From Ascarosepion bandense (taxonomy: Eukaryota > Mollusca > Cephalopoda > Sepiida > Sepiidae): 64,000 nt of DNA. Below, one piece after another: positions 12,602 through 26,700 of the stretch. The notes under the pieces are model-generated. The model was not told where the DNA came from, ran no database searches, and worked only from the letters and a program-made list of their open reading frames with translations. The position numbers and the translations under genes are program-made. How positions within the stretch are numbered: position 1 is the stretch's first letter; each line of letters opens with the position of its first letter. The DNA is taken from the NCBI GenBank assembly GCA_037127315.1, contig JBBBDQ010001185.1, positions 1,144,001 to 1,208,000 of the forward strand, written 5' to 3'.

Positions 12602-15600
12602 GACTAATAATTAAACAAATATGTGACTATATTAACTGTCAATAGAGGTACTGTTTATCAATCAATTGAAAAATTTGTTTATTCACAAAAGATATAATTT
12701 TGATGGGGGAGCAAGAAACGTAATTTTGCTTTTTAAATTAACTATAAGGGGTTGCTGAAAAGTTTTTAAGTTTTTGTTTTTTTTTTTTTTTTTTTTTTTT
12801 TCTTTGCAAAATATGACCAACAGACCAAACATCAGAAATCGTTTTGGAAGGGCTTTTTATTTGAACCAAGAATTTTTCAGCACTTCCTCATAACTGAAAT
12901 CAGTATTAATTTGTAAAAGCATTCTATAAGTGTTATAAATGATAAATATTCCCAATGAGAAAATGAATTCTTTATTTTTCATAAACCTAATAATAATAAT
13001 ATATAATATTAGTAATTGTTAGTAATTTTCAGGAAACTATTTTTAGCCTCTGCACTTACAAAATATGAAAGACTTTTCATTCAGCACTTAATAAAATAAA
13101 AATGTGATGCTTAATAATCTATTTCAGCTGCTTGCAAGCCATAAGAATTCTTCAAAAGAATGGGCACCTTCCCAGTGATCCTCAGATATTTGAAAGTTAT
13201 GCTCAGTATGGTATCTATAGAGATGTACGTCTTGCAGCCCTAGAAGCTCTGGTCGATTATATTAAAGGTAACTATGAATTTTCCTAATAACAAAACCTCT
13301 TTTTCCAGGTGTTTCATCCAGTCCTGGAATATTAATGATTCAAGAAGACCCTTGGTGATACTACAACTTAATCTTTTCCTTTGTTAATTACTTATTCAAA
13401 TAATACTCACTTAAATGTCACCTTCTGCAGCCTTGGCTCAATGTTATGTCACTTCCTATAGAGTGTGTATCATAATTATTTGCTTATTCTTACTAAAAGT
13501 TTTATTAATTGTCAATAGTATACCACTATGGCTGACAAAAAAAAAAAAAAGAGTACAGGCTAGTTGATTCTTTCCTATTTATTTTTCTTGCTTTCTTAAA
13601 GTGCAGAAAAACTACTCATTAATTAGCAGTTAATAACACTGTAGTTATCTCCCAAAATCAACCAAACAAACCCATGCATAAACATTCAGATGTTTTATAT
13701 AGATTTTTTTTTCTAATAATATAACCCCAACACAAATCTGTTAATGCTAAATAGAGCACAGTAGTCAAGTTGAATAGAGTAAGTTTTTAGTTCCAAAACA
13801 GTATTTTTCAACATTATCACCATTAATGGCGATGCCTGGAAAGAAATAATAATTTCAGTTGCTCCATTATAAGCATTAGTATGTTTGTGATAGACTAACA
13901 CCTAAACACAACAGTAGGAAAGACTAGAATAGCTGAAAGAAAGGAATAACAAATATGCATTGTGCTCAAAAAGATTTTGTATACCACTATGTCGTACAAG
14001 AAATTATATACTAATATGTATATACTTGTCACTATTTGTCCCACACAGAAACTATAATATATATGGATAAAACAGGAAGTGTGAACAGATGAAAATCAAG
14101 AAAAGTCTTATATTTTTTCAAGGGAAAACAGGCAGACTGATGCTGTATTTTGTTCCTTGTTAGGACCACATTGTTTCCATTTGTTTTCCCTACTTCTGCA
14201 AGCTTATGACACTTATCTTCGTGATCTACATCGCAAATCAAGGTTTGTCACCCCACAAACTGACATCACTCACTGAACAAATTCACATGATCCTTGTGAA
14301 TTTGTTCTACCACCATCGTCTTCAGCACCCCTTCATCACCAATGATTATGCATTTTCTGTAATAAACAAGAGCTATCTCCACTACTGAAATATCACCTAA
14401 CTATGCTTAACATCCATTGTTAGTCCTCTGTAAATTTTTTTTTTTTTAATCATTTCACCCCAAGCAAAGCATTCCACTGCCACTATTGCACATGGGGCTA
14501 CATAGGGGAAGGTAAAGAGTGATAGTGGTTAGATACAGGAAATGTCAAAAGGAGTGTGATAGATGGGTAAGGATACGGAGGCTAGGTAAATGGGAAGAGT
14601 ATTTGAAAGAATGGAGGCGAGAATGGAGATTGTAGCCGTCAGGGAAGCAATCATGTGGAAGGAAATTCCACAGTCGGGAAGCGCGAGAAAGAAAACTGTT
14701 GGAGTAGAAATTGTGGTTGCATTTTATTGCTTTCAGTTGCTAATCTAGTATCTCATGCAAATTCGTACCCAAGGGGCACCAGTGATCTAAGTTCATCAAA
14801 GCAGAAGCCGTGAAAGTATTTATAGAAGAGACACATGGAAGCCACGTTGCGCCGGTGAGAGAGAGGCTGCAGGCGATCTGCCAAGTCGGTATCGATTACA
14901 TTACAGACTCTCCGTTGTACTTTGTCGAGAAGCCCAAGGAGAATAGCAGGGGCACCCGACCAGATATGGCAGCAGTATTCAATGCACGGGCGGATGGTAG
15001 ACTTATATATGTGCAGGATAGATTCAGATGGAAAAAAACTTCCGGGCCCTGCACAGAGAATCAACTTTCTTAGCAGCGGATTTAGCAATGGAGTCGATAT
15101 AGTCATTCCACTTGAGGTCGGCTGAGAGTGTGAGACCTAGGAGGCGTAGTGTTTTACTCTTGGAGAGGCAAGCCTGGTCCATGCTAATGAGAGGTAGGTG
15201 CGATTGTCTATGATTTTTAATTGATAGCAGCTTCGTTTTAGAAGCATTAAAATTTACAAGCCATTTCTTACCCCAGTCCACTACGGATTGGAGGTCCTTT
15301 TCAAGCTCGGCTGCAAGGTTATCTTTGTCGCCCACACAAGATTTTTGATCAAGGCGAGAGTAAACTGTGGTGTCATCGGCGTACATACTTACTTGGGGTT
15401 TTATGGTATCAGGGAGATCATTAATGTAGATCAGAAAGAGCGTAGGACCTAGGATAGAGCCTTGAGGGACACCCGCGTTCGTGTGGTAGTTCTGGGAGGC
15501 ATGTCCGTTTAATGCCACCTTCAATGTGCAGTTAGAGAGGAAAGACTGGATTAGTTTAAACAAATGTCCAGTTTTGCCATAGCTCCACAGTTTGCATAGA

Positions 15601-18600
15601 AGGCCAGCATGCCAAACTCTGTCGAACGCTTTAGAGATAGCCAAGGCAACCGTTCGGGCTTCACCATTCTTGTTGAGTGCCTGGTACATATACTCAGTGA
15701 TGGTCATTAGCATATCAGCAGTAGACCTGGTGAAGCGGAAACCATGCTGCTTGTCCGAGAGGAGCCTGTGTGCTGTGAGATGCTGAACCACCTCGGCGTT
15801 GATAATGGCTTCGAACACTTTGCCAAGGATCGGAAGAAGGCTGATAGGGCAGTAATTTGTGGGGTCCGAGGGTTCTCCAGTGTTTTTAAATATAGGAACT
15901 ACAGAGGAAGATTTCCAAGAGGCAGGAAAGCAGGAAGCAGATAGGCAGAAATTGTAGAGCTTAGAAAGGACAGAGGAGAGTTCAGGGGCACATTTCTTTA
16001 AGACTATGATTGAGATTCCATCCCCTCCACTCGCTTTGTGAGGGTCAAGTTTTGAGATTATCTTAGAGACCAGCGAGGGTGTAATGTGGACGTCATTCAG
16101 TTGAGCCTCGGTTCTAGGTGAGAAGTCGGGTGTAGAAACTCCAGATGAATCCAGTCTCGAATTGGTCGAGAATCTGCGAACAAAGCATTCAGCCTTGTCC
16201 GCTGAGGTGGTGAGGACCTCAAATTTGTTGATTAATGGAGGTTTTGAGGACTTGCTCTTGTTAAGTACTCTTTTACAGTCGCCTGTAGTCTTTGGCGCCG
16301 AAGTTCAGCAAGTGGCAATGAATATCAATGAGGATAATTTTTCATAATCACACTTATGTCAAATGTTATATTTTGCCAGACTGTCATTTGTAACAAGTCA
16401 AAAAAGAAAATATGAGTTACTGATAGCTGTAGAATTTAGACAAACAGGCCAATACTTTACTGTATTACAAGTTGAGTCTGCTATGACTACTGGATTTATA
16501 TATATATATATATATATGTATAAATAAAATTGTATTATAAGGCCAATGGAGGTGGGGACAAGAGCTGAGGCTGGTCATCAGTAACTATCTAATACCTAGC
16601 TAATCAGAAACATGACCCAATCACTCTTTATAATTGTCCATTCACCATAAGAATCCATCCATTGTCAAGCAATCTGCAATATACCAAAATACTTCATACT
16701 AAAAAAGCATTTTCCTAGGTCAAGAAAGGTCACTGGCCTAGGAAAATCTTCTATCATGGATTAGTGGAGCTCACTTGGTCGCCAGTGGTGGATTACTTCA
16801 GCAACCCTGAGTTTTTGCTTACCTGGCAACTGGTGCGGAATAGGCTGTCTCTCAATGACAAGGCCTTCACATGGGGCCTGGCAGATTTACCAGATTGTGA
16901 ATGCTGTAACCTTGGTTTAGAAGAAACAGCTTTGCACGCCTTATACTATTCACCCTCTATGGGATTGTGTCGGTGAGTTGATGGCTCGTATCGCTTCCCA
17001 AAAGCTTGTGCTCATTGTTTATACATGTGTATGTGACAATGTGTCCCCCTGTACTCTGGGGTGAAACGAATGGTGTTTCTGTCACTACACTCAAGGAGGA
17101 AACGCGATTGATCCCAAAGCTTATGACAGCACTCTCACCTTGAGATGGGGCGTGCGATTGTAAGGCTATTGGCTGCTGTCTTTGGTGGGAGTATTGTGAT
17201 CCATAAATATCCATCATTCAGCCATGAATACTCAAGTACAGGGTCTAGATTAAGTTACAGCCTGATTTCTAGATGTCTGCCAACTGGACACTAGTTGGAG
17301 ACTTCCTTGCAAGGGTGAGTATCATATTTTTTATTTTACATCTCCTCCTTCCTCTCTGTTGTGTGGACATAATGGCTTCTGAGGGAAAATGAGTTCTTTA
17401 TGGCGTAGCTGATTGTACAGGAACAACCTGGACAATGTCCAGGCAATTTTTGCTGAGTGAGTGATGGTGGGTGATGCTGGATCTTTGGGTGATGTTATTT
17501 CACCTCCTTTGGTTTGTGGGACATGCATATTGGGTTTTTGGGCATCCCTGGCCATTGATTTAGAGGGCTCAGGCAAAGCACTAGGAATGGGGGTAGGGAT
17601 CGCAGGTGCTTCAAGCTTCCTGAGGAATTGGTGATTCTGCCAAATCCATCAACTATGGTTCCGTATTAATGGTTAGGTAGACTCTTGACAACTCTGCCTG
17701 TTGTGTCTCACCAATGATTGGCCAGATGTTGTATTGAGATTATGTTGTTGTGGAATGGCAAAAATATTTTAAAATATCAGAAGGAATTTTTATATGAGAG
17801 CTTGAAAGGTGTTCAAACATTCCACAGACAATATAAAAAATATGCAAGAAACAATTGCAAGGAATAAATGAAATAATTGCAAGAAAACACAGTTTGAAAT
17901 GAACAAGAACATAAATTTGTATACACAATTACAGATTTTGTAAGGAAGTGAAAAAAATGTTGAAAGTGATGTGATAGATCTATATTGTTCATGGGTTGAC
18001 GAAAAGTCGATAGTTTGTGTCAGGCCAACAGAATTAAAGTTCATGGAGTAAAATTAAATGTTCTGTATAGCAACAATTTATGAAAACCATGACAGAAATG
18101 GGTATGTGTGTAATTGCGAGTATGAGTTGCGTACCCTTGGATTGTGAAGTAATGGAGAAATGTAGTTGACAGCCATTATCAACTGTAATAAGATTATTTT
18201 AGTAGTCGTCGATTTACCAAGCTACTGTCGATTCGAGATGTGTTTTGGGCGAATGGTTTTTGCCTCGTAGCTGGTAGTGAGTTAGGAATGGTCGCCGCGT
18301 TTAGTGACAGAGATTCCTGAGGCAACTGGAAACTAACTCATCAGGGTCAAACTGCTGCTTATATAGCTGGTCCAATCTCCGCATTCGTTAGGGTCATTTT
18401 TGCAGGGTCATTGTATTAAACAATGTGGTTGGTCAGTGTATACAAACGAAGGACTTGATTGATTGAAGTTGTTATTGGATTGGTCCATTAATGAGTGAAG
18501 GTAAAAATTGATATATGGGCAATCCCACACTGTCCCTTTTTTTGGAGTGAGCACAGGGTATGTACTTTTCTATTAGGTAGGCATTGAATTGAAACAGGCT

Positions 18601-21600
18601 TTTCTCAAGATTCTGAGCTGAGGCTATCCATCTCACATGCTGTTTATATAGCATGGGTTGGGATGGTATGAAATCACACATTGAAGTAGGTGTTTTGCAT
18701 AGGATAGCCCAAGCTCAATGCTCTGGATGGTTGTGTTTCTGTATTGATAGATAGCTCATGCTGCCCAGTCAATATCCAAGCATCTCTGGGTTCCTGTGTT
18801 GCTATTCACAATTTTTTTGGTAGTCTTGAATAATAGCTCTGCTCAGCCATTGGATTGAGGATAGGCAACAAATGACAATCTGTGCTTCACAACCCAGTCC
18901 TCCATTAATTGGTTTAATAGGAGGGCCTCCATCACTGCCGAGTTCCTCCAGAGCACCATAAGTCTGAAATATATCTCAACAAATTAAAGTTCTTCACTTC
19001 AGCTGTTGGTAGCTCAAATGATACAGAATGAGCCAGCCGGTTGGCCTAAAAGCACATGCGAGGTACTTGTGATTCCTAGACAGGCTAAAACATCCCTTGT
19101 GGCCATAGCACTACACTGAATGTCTTCCCTGATAATGGGGCCAACATATGTCTTGGAAAGGAGGGGAGTAAAGCATTTACTGAAGATGGGACTCACACAG
19201 AACAACCTTGTCCCATCAGAAAAAAATTGTTCAAACTTTGGGAGGGTTCACACTCATATATCAGAGATGGCTGCCTATTAAATTTGTTGTTGGAGGAAAT
19301 ACAACCAAAAAAGCTCTCAACATATGTGAAAAAAATTCAACAGCTTTATTTCAGCTAGGCAGCCTGCATTGATGTGGGAATATTGCATGAAGATTTTATC
19401 GTCTGCTAACTGGACACTAATTGGATACTTCATTGCAAGGGTGAATATCATATTTTTGATTCTACATCTCTCCCTTGCCCCATTGCATGGGTGTGATGGC
19501 TTTCGAGGAGAAATGAGCTCTTTATGACCTGGCTGATTGTACAGGGACAACCTGGACCATGCCCGGGCAATTTTCCCCATCTGAGTAATGGTGGGTGATG
19601 CTAGGTCTTTAGGTGATGTCATTTCACCTCCTTTGGTTTGTGCAACGTGCGTATTGGGTTCCTGGGCCTTTCTTTTGATTTTACAAAAGAAAGGTTCAAC
19701 CTTTTCTACCATACCACCAGCCTCTGATATTGTGGGTCAACATAATAAAATAATTTCAGAGTAACCCTCATAAAATGCAATTGAAAAAACTTAAGCGCTA
19801 AATTTTCAGAAAATGTAGTTCATTTATTATATAAACATTATAACTCATGAATAGATAATTTATGGAAGACAGTAAAGAACTTTCAATGGTTCACATATTT
19901 AGTATCCATCATTTTCATTTAGATATAAAGTAACTTTTCTAGACACTTTTTGCAGATCTTAGGAATATTGATTTTTTTTCATCAATTTGAAGCATTGAAT
20001 TGTATCAGTATTACTACTGTTTTGTTATAAATAATGGGATATGACATTTTTGTATTAAAAAACTTGTTAGCTAAAAATGATTTTATAAAGTTTTTCATGT
20101 TGTGATCATTTGTCAATTGAAATTGGAAAAGAAAATTATTCTCTCCTAATTTTCTGTCAAATAAAACAATTATATTATCTCAAAATTATTAGATGAATAA
20201 ATGATAAAACTTTTAATTGGTTATTTTTTTTATCATATCTTACCTTGATCTTTTACATATTCAAATTATTTTTTTGCTTCTTTTCCTATTTTTAGCTGAT
20301 GTCAATGCTGAGAAATTAGAATGGCTATTAATATTAATGCAGACTGATCAAGATATTTATATCAGGTATAATATTTTTACTTACGGCCAATATCACATAT
20401 ACAGAAAACAAATGAAAAAAAATACTTTTTTTGTTTCCAAAAAAGAGGCATTTTTGTACAGTGAAAACAGTAGCTACCCAAGAAAAAGTAAGGTCATTTT
20501 CAAATTCAAATTAGCTTTAAAAGATGTTTTGGTGTTTTGACATCATTTCAAAAATTGTTTTTGTTGACTAGTGTGATTTACATTACACACACACATATAA
20601 AATTAAATTTGTTTTTTTATTTAAAATTAATATAGTTTACATTGTGACACAGAAATTTCTATGTTTTGAGATTTTACCTCGTCATCAGGCAATGTTAGCT
20701 CAGTGAAAATGACTTTCATTTGAATATAAGAAACAATACAATTGTTATTTATGGATGTGGGATAACAAAAACTTTGTGTGTGTTCAATTTAACTAATCAG
20801 AATAGATTCACTTTAAAATTTGAAAAAAGTTTTTATTTTTGGGGAATACATGATTTCTTCTTTCAATCTTAACTATATATAGTTAGAAGTTACTTTGAAT
20901 TTTAAAAAAATAATATTGCTTAGAATTGTATTTTGTCTGAAAGTGACTTGTTACCAACATCTTTTATTACAAAAAAATAATTTGCATTCACCACCACCAA
21001 TAGGCACAGGGGTTAGGATGGGAAAAAAAAAATTATTTTTAAAGTCATGTTTCTGATTTATATAGCTTTGTTTTTGTCTTTTAATAGAACATGTTGGTAA
21101 CAAACAAAATACAATTCAAAACAATATTATTTTAAATTCAAAGTAACTTATGTTGACTTTCTCAAAATTAATTGTGAAAGAGCATTTCACTATTCAACCT
21201 TCGATTCCAGCCAAAAAGTTTCGAAGTTGATAATCAGAAATTTTAATTAAATTTTTTTCTCAAGAACTTAGAGAAAACAGTAAAAGGAAAAATAAGAAAG
21301 GACTAAACAGAATGCATAGCAAAAGGAACAGCCCAACATACAAATTACAAATTAGAGATACCAAAATCAAACACGTACAACACTGAAATCCAAAGACAAA
21401 TTGGGGTAACAAAATATGCCTTCCAAAACATAAGGAAAGTATTAAGAATTAGCATAATTTTGTTAGACAGAAAAGCTTACTGAACTGTGATATAATATCA
21501 GTCCTCCTGCATGGCATTGAATGCTGGACAGTCTCCTCACAGATGAAAAAGTAACTTGAAGCAACAGCTGCTCATGACTAAACATGTGAGCAACAACAAA

Positions 21601-23754
21601 GTTTTAGAGAAAATGGAAACAAAAAGGACATTTGTACTTTACATCAGGAAGAGACAGTTGAAATTTCTAGGGCACATAATCAGGAAAGAATGCTTGGAAA
21701 ATTCAATACTCACCAGACAGATTGATGTCAAGATGGACATGAAAATAACTTATTAAGCAAGCTTGAGTAAATGAATGGTGGGACAAGGTTATGGGGAGAT
21801 AATGAAAATATAAAATTTATTACGAACTACAAAGAACAGGAAATCGTGGAGAACTTTGATCGTCAGAGCCCTGAAGAGAAATGGCACATGGAAGAAGAAC
21901 CATGGTACCAGATAGAACAAATAAATGTACTGAGTGTTTGATTATCTACCCTTGTTAGAGCATTGGCCTGGTGGTTTCAGTATTTCAAATATGACTCATA
22001 ACAGAATGGATGGGATATTTTATCTGGTAATAGTACTAAACACAATCTTTTTGGTTTTTGTTAGAATAGCATTTTATTAATTTCATCTCCCATGATATTA
22101 CTTGCTATCTTTTACATCATCTTCATAAAAATAAATCCTGCTATTTGGAAATACTGAAAGCTCACTCACTATCTCTCTCATACGCTACACAACTGGAAAG
22201 TGATAATTTTGATACTATGTATTCTTATTGACAGAAAAGTTGTTATCAGATATTTTAGAAACATATAAGTTTGCTTTGTTACCTGAAATAATTCCTTTTT
22301 TTATTTTTTCTTAAGACACAGAATTCTTGAAATGCTTATAAAAATGCCACCATTCAACAGAGGAGAATCTAGTCCACTAAACACAGAAGCTCTTGTGGAC
22401 CGTCTGTGGAAAATAATGAAGTAAGAAAAGAAAAATGGAAGATTGTTTACTAAATTTGACTTTTCTTTTATAGTCTCATTTTTATGTTCCTTAAAAACAT
22501 TTAATTTTTTTTTAAACTCCTTTTATTTAGCTTTCATCCTTTATTAAGAATATCTTTACTTTTATTTATTTGATAAATTGTGTTAGAATTAAGACTAAAT
22601 TGCTGTCAAGTTAAGCGTCAGTGATTCATAATACATTTAACTTTAACATTATTTGTGTCTCCATTTAAGAAGAAATTATCAGTCAATCAGTTGATAACAT
22701 AATATAATCACTGTATCTTTTAAGATCCAGTTCATTTGTAAGTTAAATCAAACTTTCTTCAAAAGTTCTATTATTAAAGTTATATCAGTTTCCCAGTGAA
22801 AGTGCTTCAAAAACTTAACCATGAAAACTTCTTGCATAATAAAATTCATTTTACATAAGTGTCGTTATATGAGAAAACATTTTTATTAAATCTAAATTAA
22901 CTAAGCTGTTGCATTCAGCTATTTACGGTGACTAAATTTGTTTTTAACTTCTCTATTTTATTTTAGTACTGGACTTCCACATGATAGCCGTCTTCGCTGT
23001 GGGTTGGCAGATTTATATTTTAAGTTGTATGGGAGAACACGCCCAACAAGTCTACCCATTCCAGAGGTAGGTATGATATATATGAGAGAGATTGAACAAA
23101 AGCTTTTCATGGAAAAGATCAGTATATTTTCAAGTAATTTGTACAACTCCTAAAAAATAAAATGTTATTCAATAAAACCAATCTTGGCCATGATTAATCT
23201 TTTTTTAAATGATTGCTGAAGCAACTGCATGCCCAGATATGGCCTTCAATAACATTTTGGCATTGTGATTAGTCTCTTTTTCAATGATGTCCCAAATGTA
23301 TTAACCCAAGTGTTTCAAATTAAGAAAGCTAGAAGTTCACTTGTTTGTGGTAATATGATTGTAAGAATTTTCATCCAGCCACTCCTGGGCTATTTGGCAC
23401 ATGTAGAAAGAGGCAGTGTCCTAGTGGAACACACAATACCTGTGCCACACCTATACTCGAAGGTTTAACCACCATGTCCAACACCTCAATGTGGGTAGTG
23501 GCATAAACCCTGTAACCTTTTCGATGGAAAATAACCTTTGTTGTTCATAACCACTAGGACCATCAAAGACAAGCTTTGCCTGCATTACCATGACTATCTT
23601 TATAGAGTTGGCTTTTGCTCACCTTCTAGTCCTGGTTAAAGAATCAGAGTTTTGCAAACATTTCAATCAGGCTACATTTGTCAGGCATGAACAGCCCTCT
23701 TATGTAGGGCTTGTACTTGATACCTTAATGCACTACATGCACAATAATATCCTC

Positions 23755-23786
<32 letters not shown>

Positions 23787-26700
23787 ATTTGTTTTTGATT
23801 TTGAATATTGATTTTCCTGGTAGTTGAATGGCAACTTGAAAATGTTAAGCAATAAACTTGAATCAAAATAAATTGATCAGCCTAAATATTTTGTCTGCTA
23901 ACAAGATTAAAGTAACTGTCACTAAATTTAAAAAATAACCATTAAACCCCTTCTAAATAATAATGTTTTTTTTCTTTGTTTTTTAAACCATCATTTAATA
24001 CAAAGTAATGCTTTATTTAATGCTTATTGCTATATGTGATTTCCATTATATTTCCTTAGTCCAGCAGTCGTCATTAATCTCACATATCATATTCTGCCCC
24101 TCTCTCCTACATCTTATGCACTTATATAGTTTCTATGCATTAGCTATGTTAATTAGGCATTCATTTACATACCACTGCACTTATTTTATTAAATGTATAT
24201 GAAAGTATAGCTTATAAGTAGAGATTGAATCTACTGTTACAAACATTTGATAAAACTGAAAGTAGAGTATAATGCTGTTTTTAGTCATAAAAAAAGTAAG
24301 AAAAAACTGTGAGGATTGTAGTTGATGTTCCAGAAGAGAAAGAAAGCAAATAAATGAAATGTAATGCAGAAAGCATCATAATCATAAAATTTCTTGTAAA
24401 TGTGCCTTTGGAAATTTAGACAAAATTCCATCAGTAGCAAAAAACAAAAAAAATATGATTTTGTTCATTACTTGTCAGTCCAGGACAGAATTATGCAAAT
24501 AAATGTGAATATCACTAAAAATTGTTTAAATTACAAGAGAAAAATTTACCAAAGATGTTTTTGGTATTTTAAAATTCTATTTAACATTAATTTTGATGAA
24601 ATCCCAGTAGCAAATACCTTTGTGTGTAGTTCCAAATGCTGAAAAAGTTTAAATAGTTTTAAAATAAGCTTTAACAAATTCCAAAGTCTATCTTGCTATA
24701 TTGCTTAGAAAAGTATACTTTGATTTAATAATATATGTATTTCTCCAACAGTCTGTGATGGTTTTAAACCTCAAAGAAAAGAAAACTTTATTAAATCCAT
24801 CTGTATTACCAAATGGTGTGCCTGTGAGTATTTCATATTTAATAAAATTAAAATATTCCACATTGTCAAAAGTTAATAAATAACTATCTAATAAGCTCTA
24901 TTTTATCAAGCACTTTGTAATACATTAGATGATTTGGAATTTTCACTTCACCCAAATTTCTGATAATTCATGCTGTAACATTTTTCTCATAAAATTCTTT
25001 ATATCCAAATTGTATATCAACTCAAATCCTTGAATAGAAAGACACTGGATGACTTTATTTAGAGTAAACTGATAGTCTGTACAAATCTTTTAGAAAAAAA
25101 GTATCATGATTGAGTTATTTTAATTTTGTTGATAGAATTCTATATTAAGTCATTTTAGTGTTAGTTTAGTGTGACTTAATCGATTTGCTTTACAATATAG
25201 TTTAGCTTTGTCTTTGCAGGGTATTTAACTTTGTATGTATAAGTCTATTTTTTACATGGCAGATAATTTGAATCTATTAAAAGGTGGCCATCTCTTATTT
25301 TTAAGAGATAGACTTTCTTTGACAAAATATTTTCTATGGTAAATGTCATCAGTCTCATTTACTTGTTGTAATGAAAAAATTAATGAACTCTCTCCACTTT
25401 TTCACTACACATGAAATTTTTATTTGTTTATGTTATTCTACAAAATCTAAATTTACTCATAATTTTCTTCTTGAAAAAGGATGCAGTTGTGATGACTGGA
25501 ATTCCATCTGCATTGGCTCCTGTGGTTCCCACTAGTTCAGTTGACGCTCTTAATTTTTCGACAGCTACTTCCTTGACAGCTCCATCAAATGCAATATCAA
25601 CACCTGCAATGACTACAGCCATAACTAGTATGACTACTGTGACAACATCCACTGTTGTCTCCGTCCCAAGTGATATTCCAAGCACCACACTTGCTTCTTC
25701 ATCTTTTATAGGTCCAGCTACAAGTGATAAAGCCGACAATGTAAGTATGACTCGTAGAAAGAAAATCACTGTTTATCATATAAAACAAAAACATAAAAAC
25801 AACTGGTAAAAAATGCAACACAAATATTTTAAGGCTCTTATCTCAAAGCCAAACTGACTTGTAACAAATCTAAATAATTAAGCTTTAAAAATTCTTTCAA
25901 TAATAAAAGCTTGAGTACAAGTTTAAAGTCATGTCATCATAGCCTTTTAGCAGGCATGTATGTAAATATGTCTTGTCAGAATTGTTACTGTTTCTTCAGC
26001 TTGTTATGATGCAAAAAATCTTCATCCATATTCTGTCTCTTGGTTATTCACCTTATTTTGTCAAGATTAGTATTCTTCAATTGGTTAATCTTCAAAGTTC
26101 TATTTTTTTTTTCCAGACAAATGACTGCAAGACTGATATTATTCCCATCATGCAGCCATTCCAACCCCTAAATGTTAAAGTGGAACCCAAAACTTCCATT
26201 GAAAGCCAGCCTCAGCACACAATCACCTCCGTTGCTGCTGCTGCAGCTGCGGCAGTATCTGCAGCAGTGGCTGCTGAACAGGCTGCTGCTGCTGAGAAAG
26301 CTGCTTTAGCAGCTACAGCAGCTGCAGGGGGAGGCGGAGTGGAAAGAGTCCCTCATCTTTCACAAATGTCTGTGTCAGATGTTGAGCCTAAAAGGGGTCT
26401 GAAACGTGCTGCTGAATCCCCATTGCCTGTAGACATCAAACCAGATTTCACAGCATTTCGGGATGACATGATACCTGAACGTATGCAACTAGAGGATCAA
26501 AGTATGTTTAAAGTCAGAGTGAAAGTAAGTGAATTTTATTTCTCTTAGAATTATTGTTCACACATTGATTGTTACTGTAAAGTCTGCCAATCTGCAGCTT
26601 TTGTTATATAACTAGAGATTCTTGACAAAATTCAAAAAAGAAATCTGCAATGTTATTGGTCAACATGGTGTCGCAACTTCAGTCTCTTTTCCACTGCCAT

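Noticed and set aside
14032..14241. 69-codon minus frame with DHEDKCHK-like start
   Set aside because: Too short and unrecognised, with no splice borders that fit a neighbouring frame; probably old repeat DNA.
16162..16347. Short + frames opposite the LINE at 14430-16360
   Set aside because: They are antisense to the RT reading frame.
20217..20540. 107-codon + frame around exon 9
   Set aside because: Only 20296-20365 is supported as exon by phase and similarity; the flanks are intron.
25428..25769. Minus-strand open frame of 113 codons
   Set aside because: It is the antisense shadow of TAF2 exon 13, which has matching splice borders and phase.
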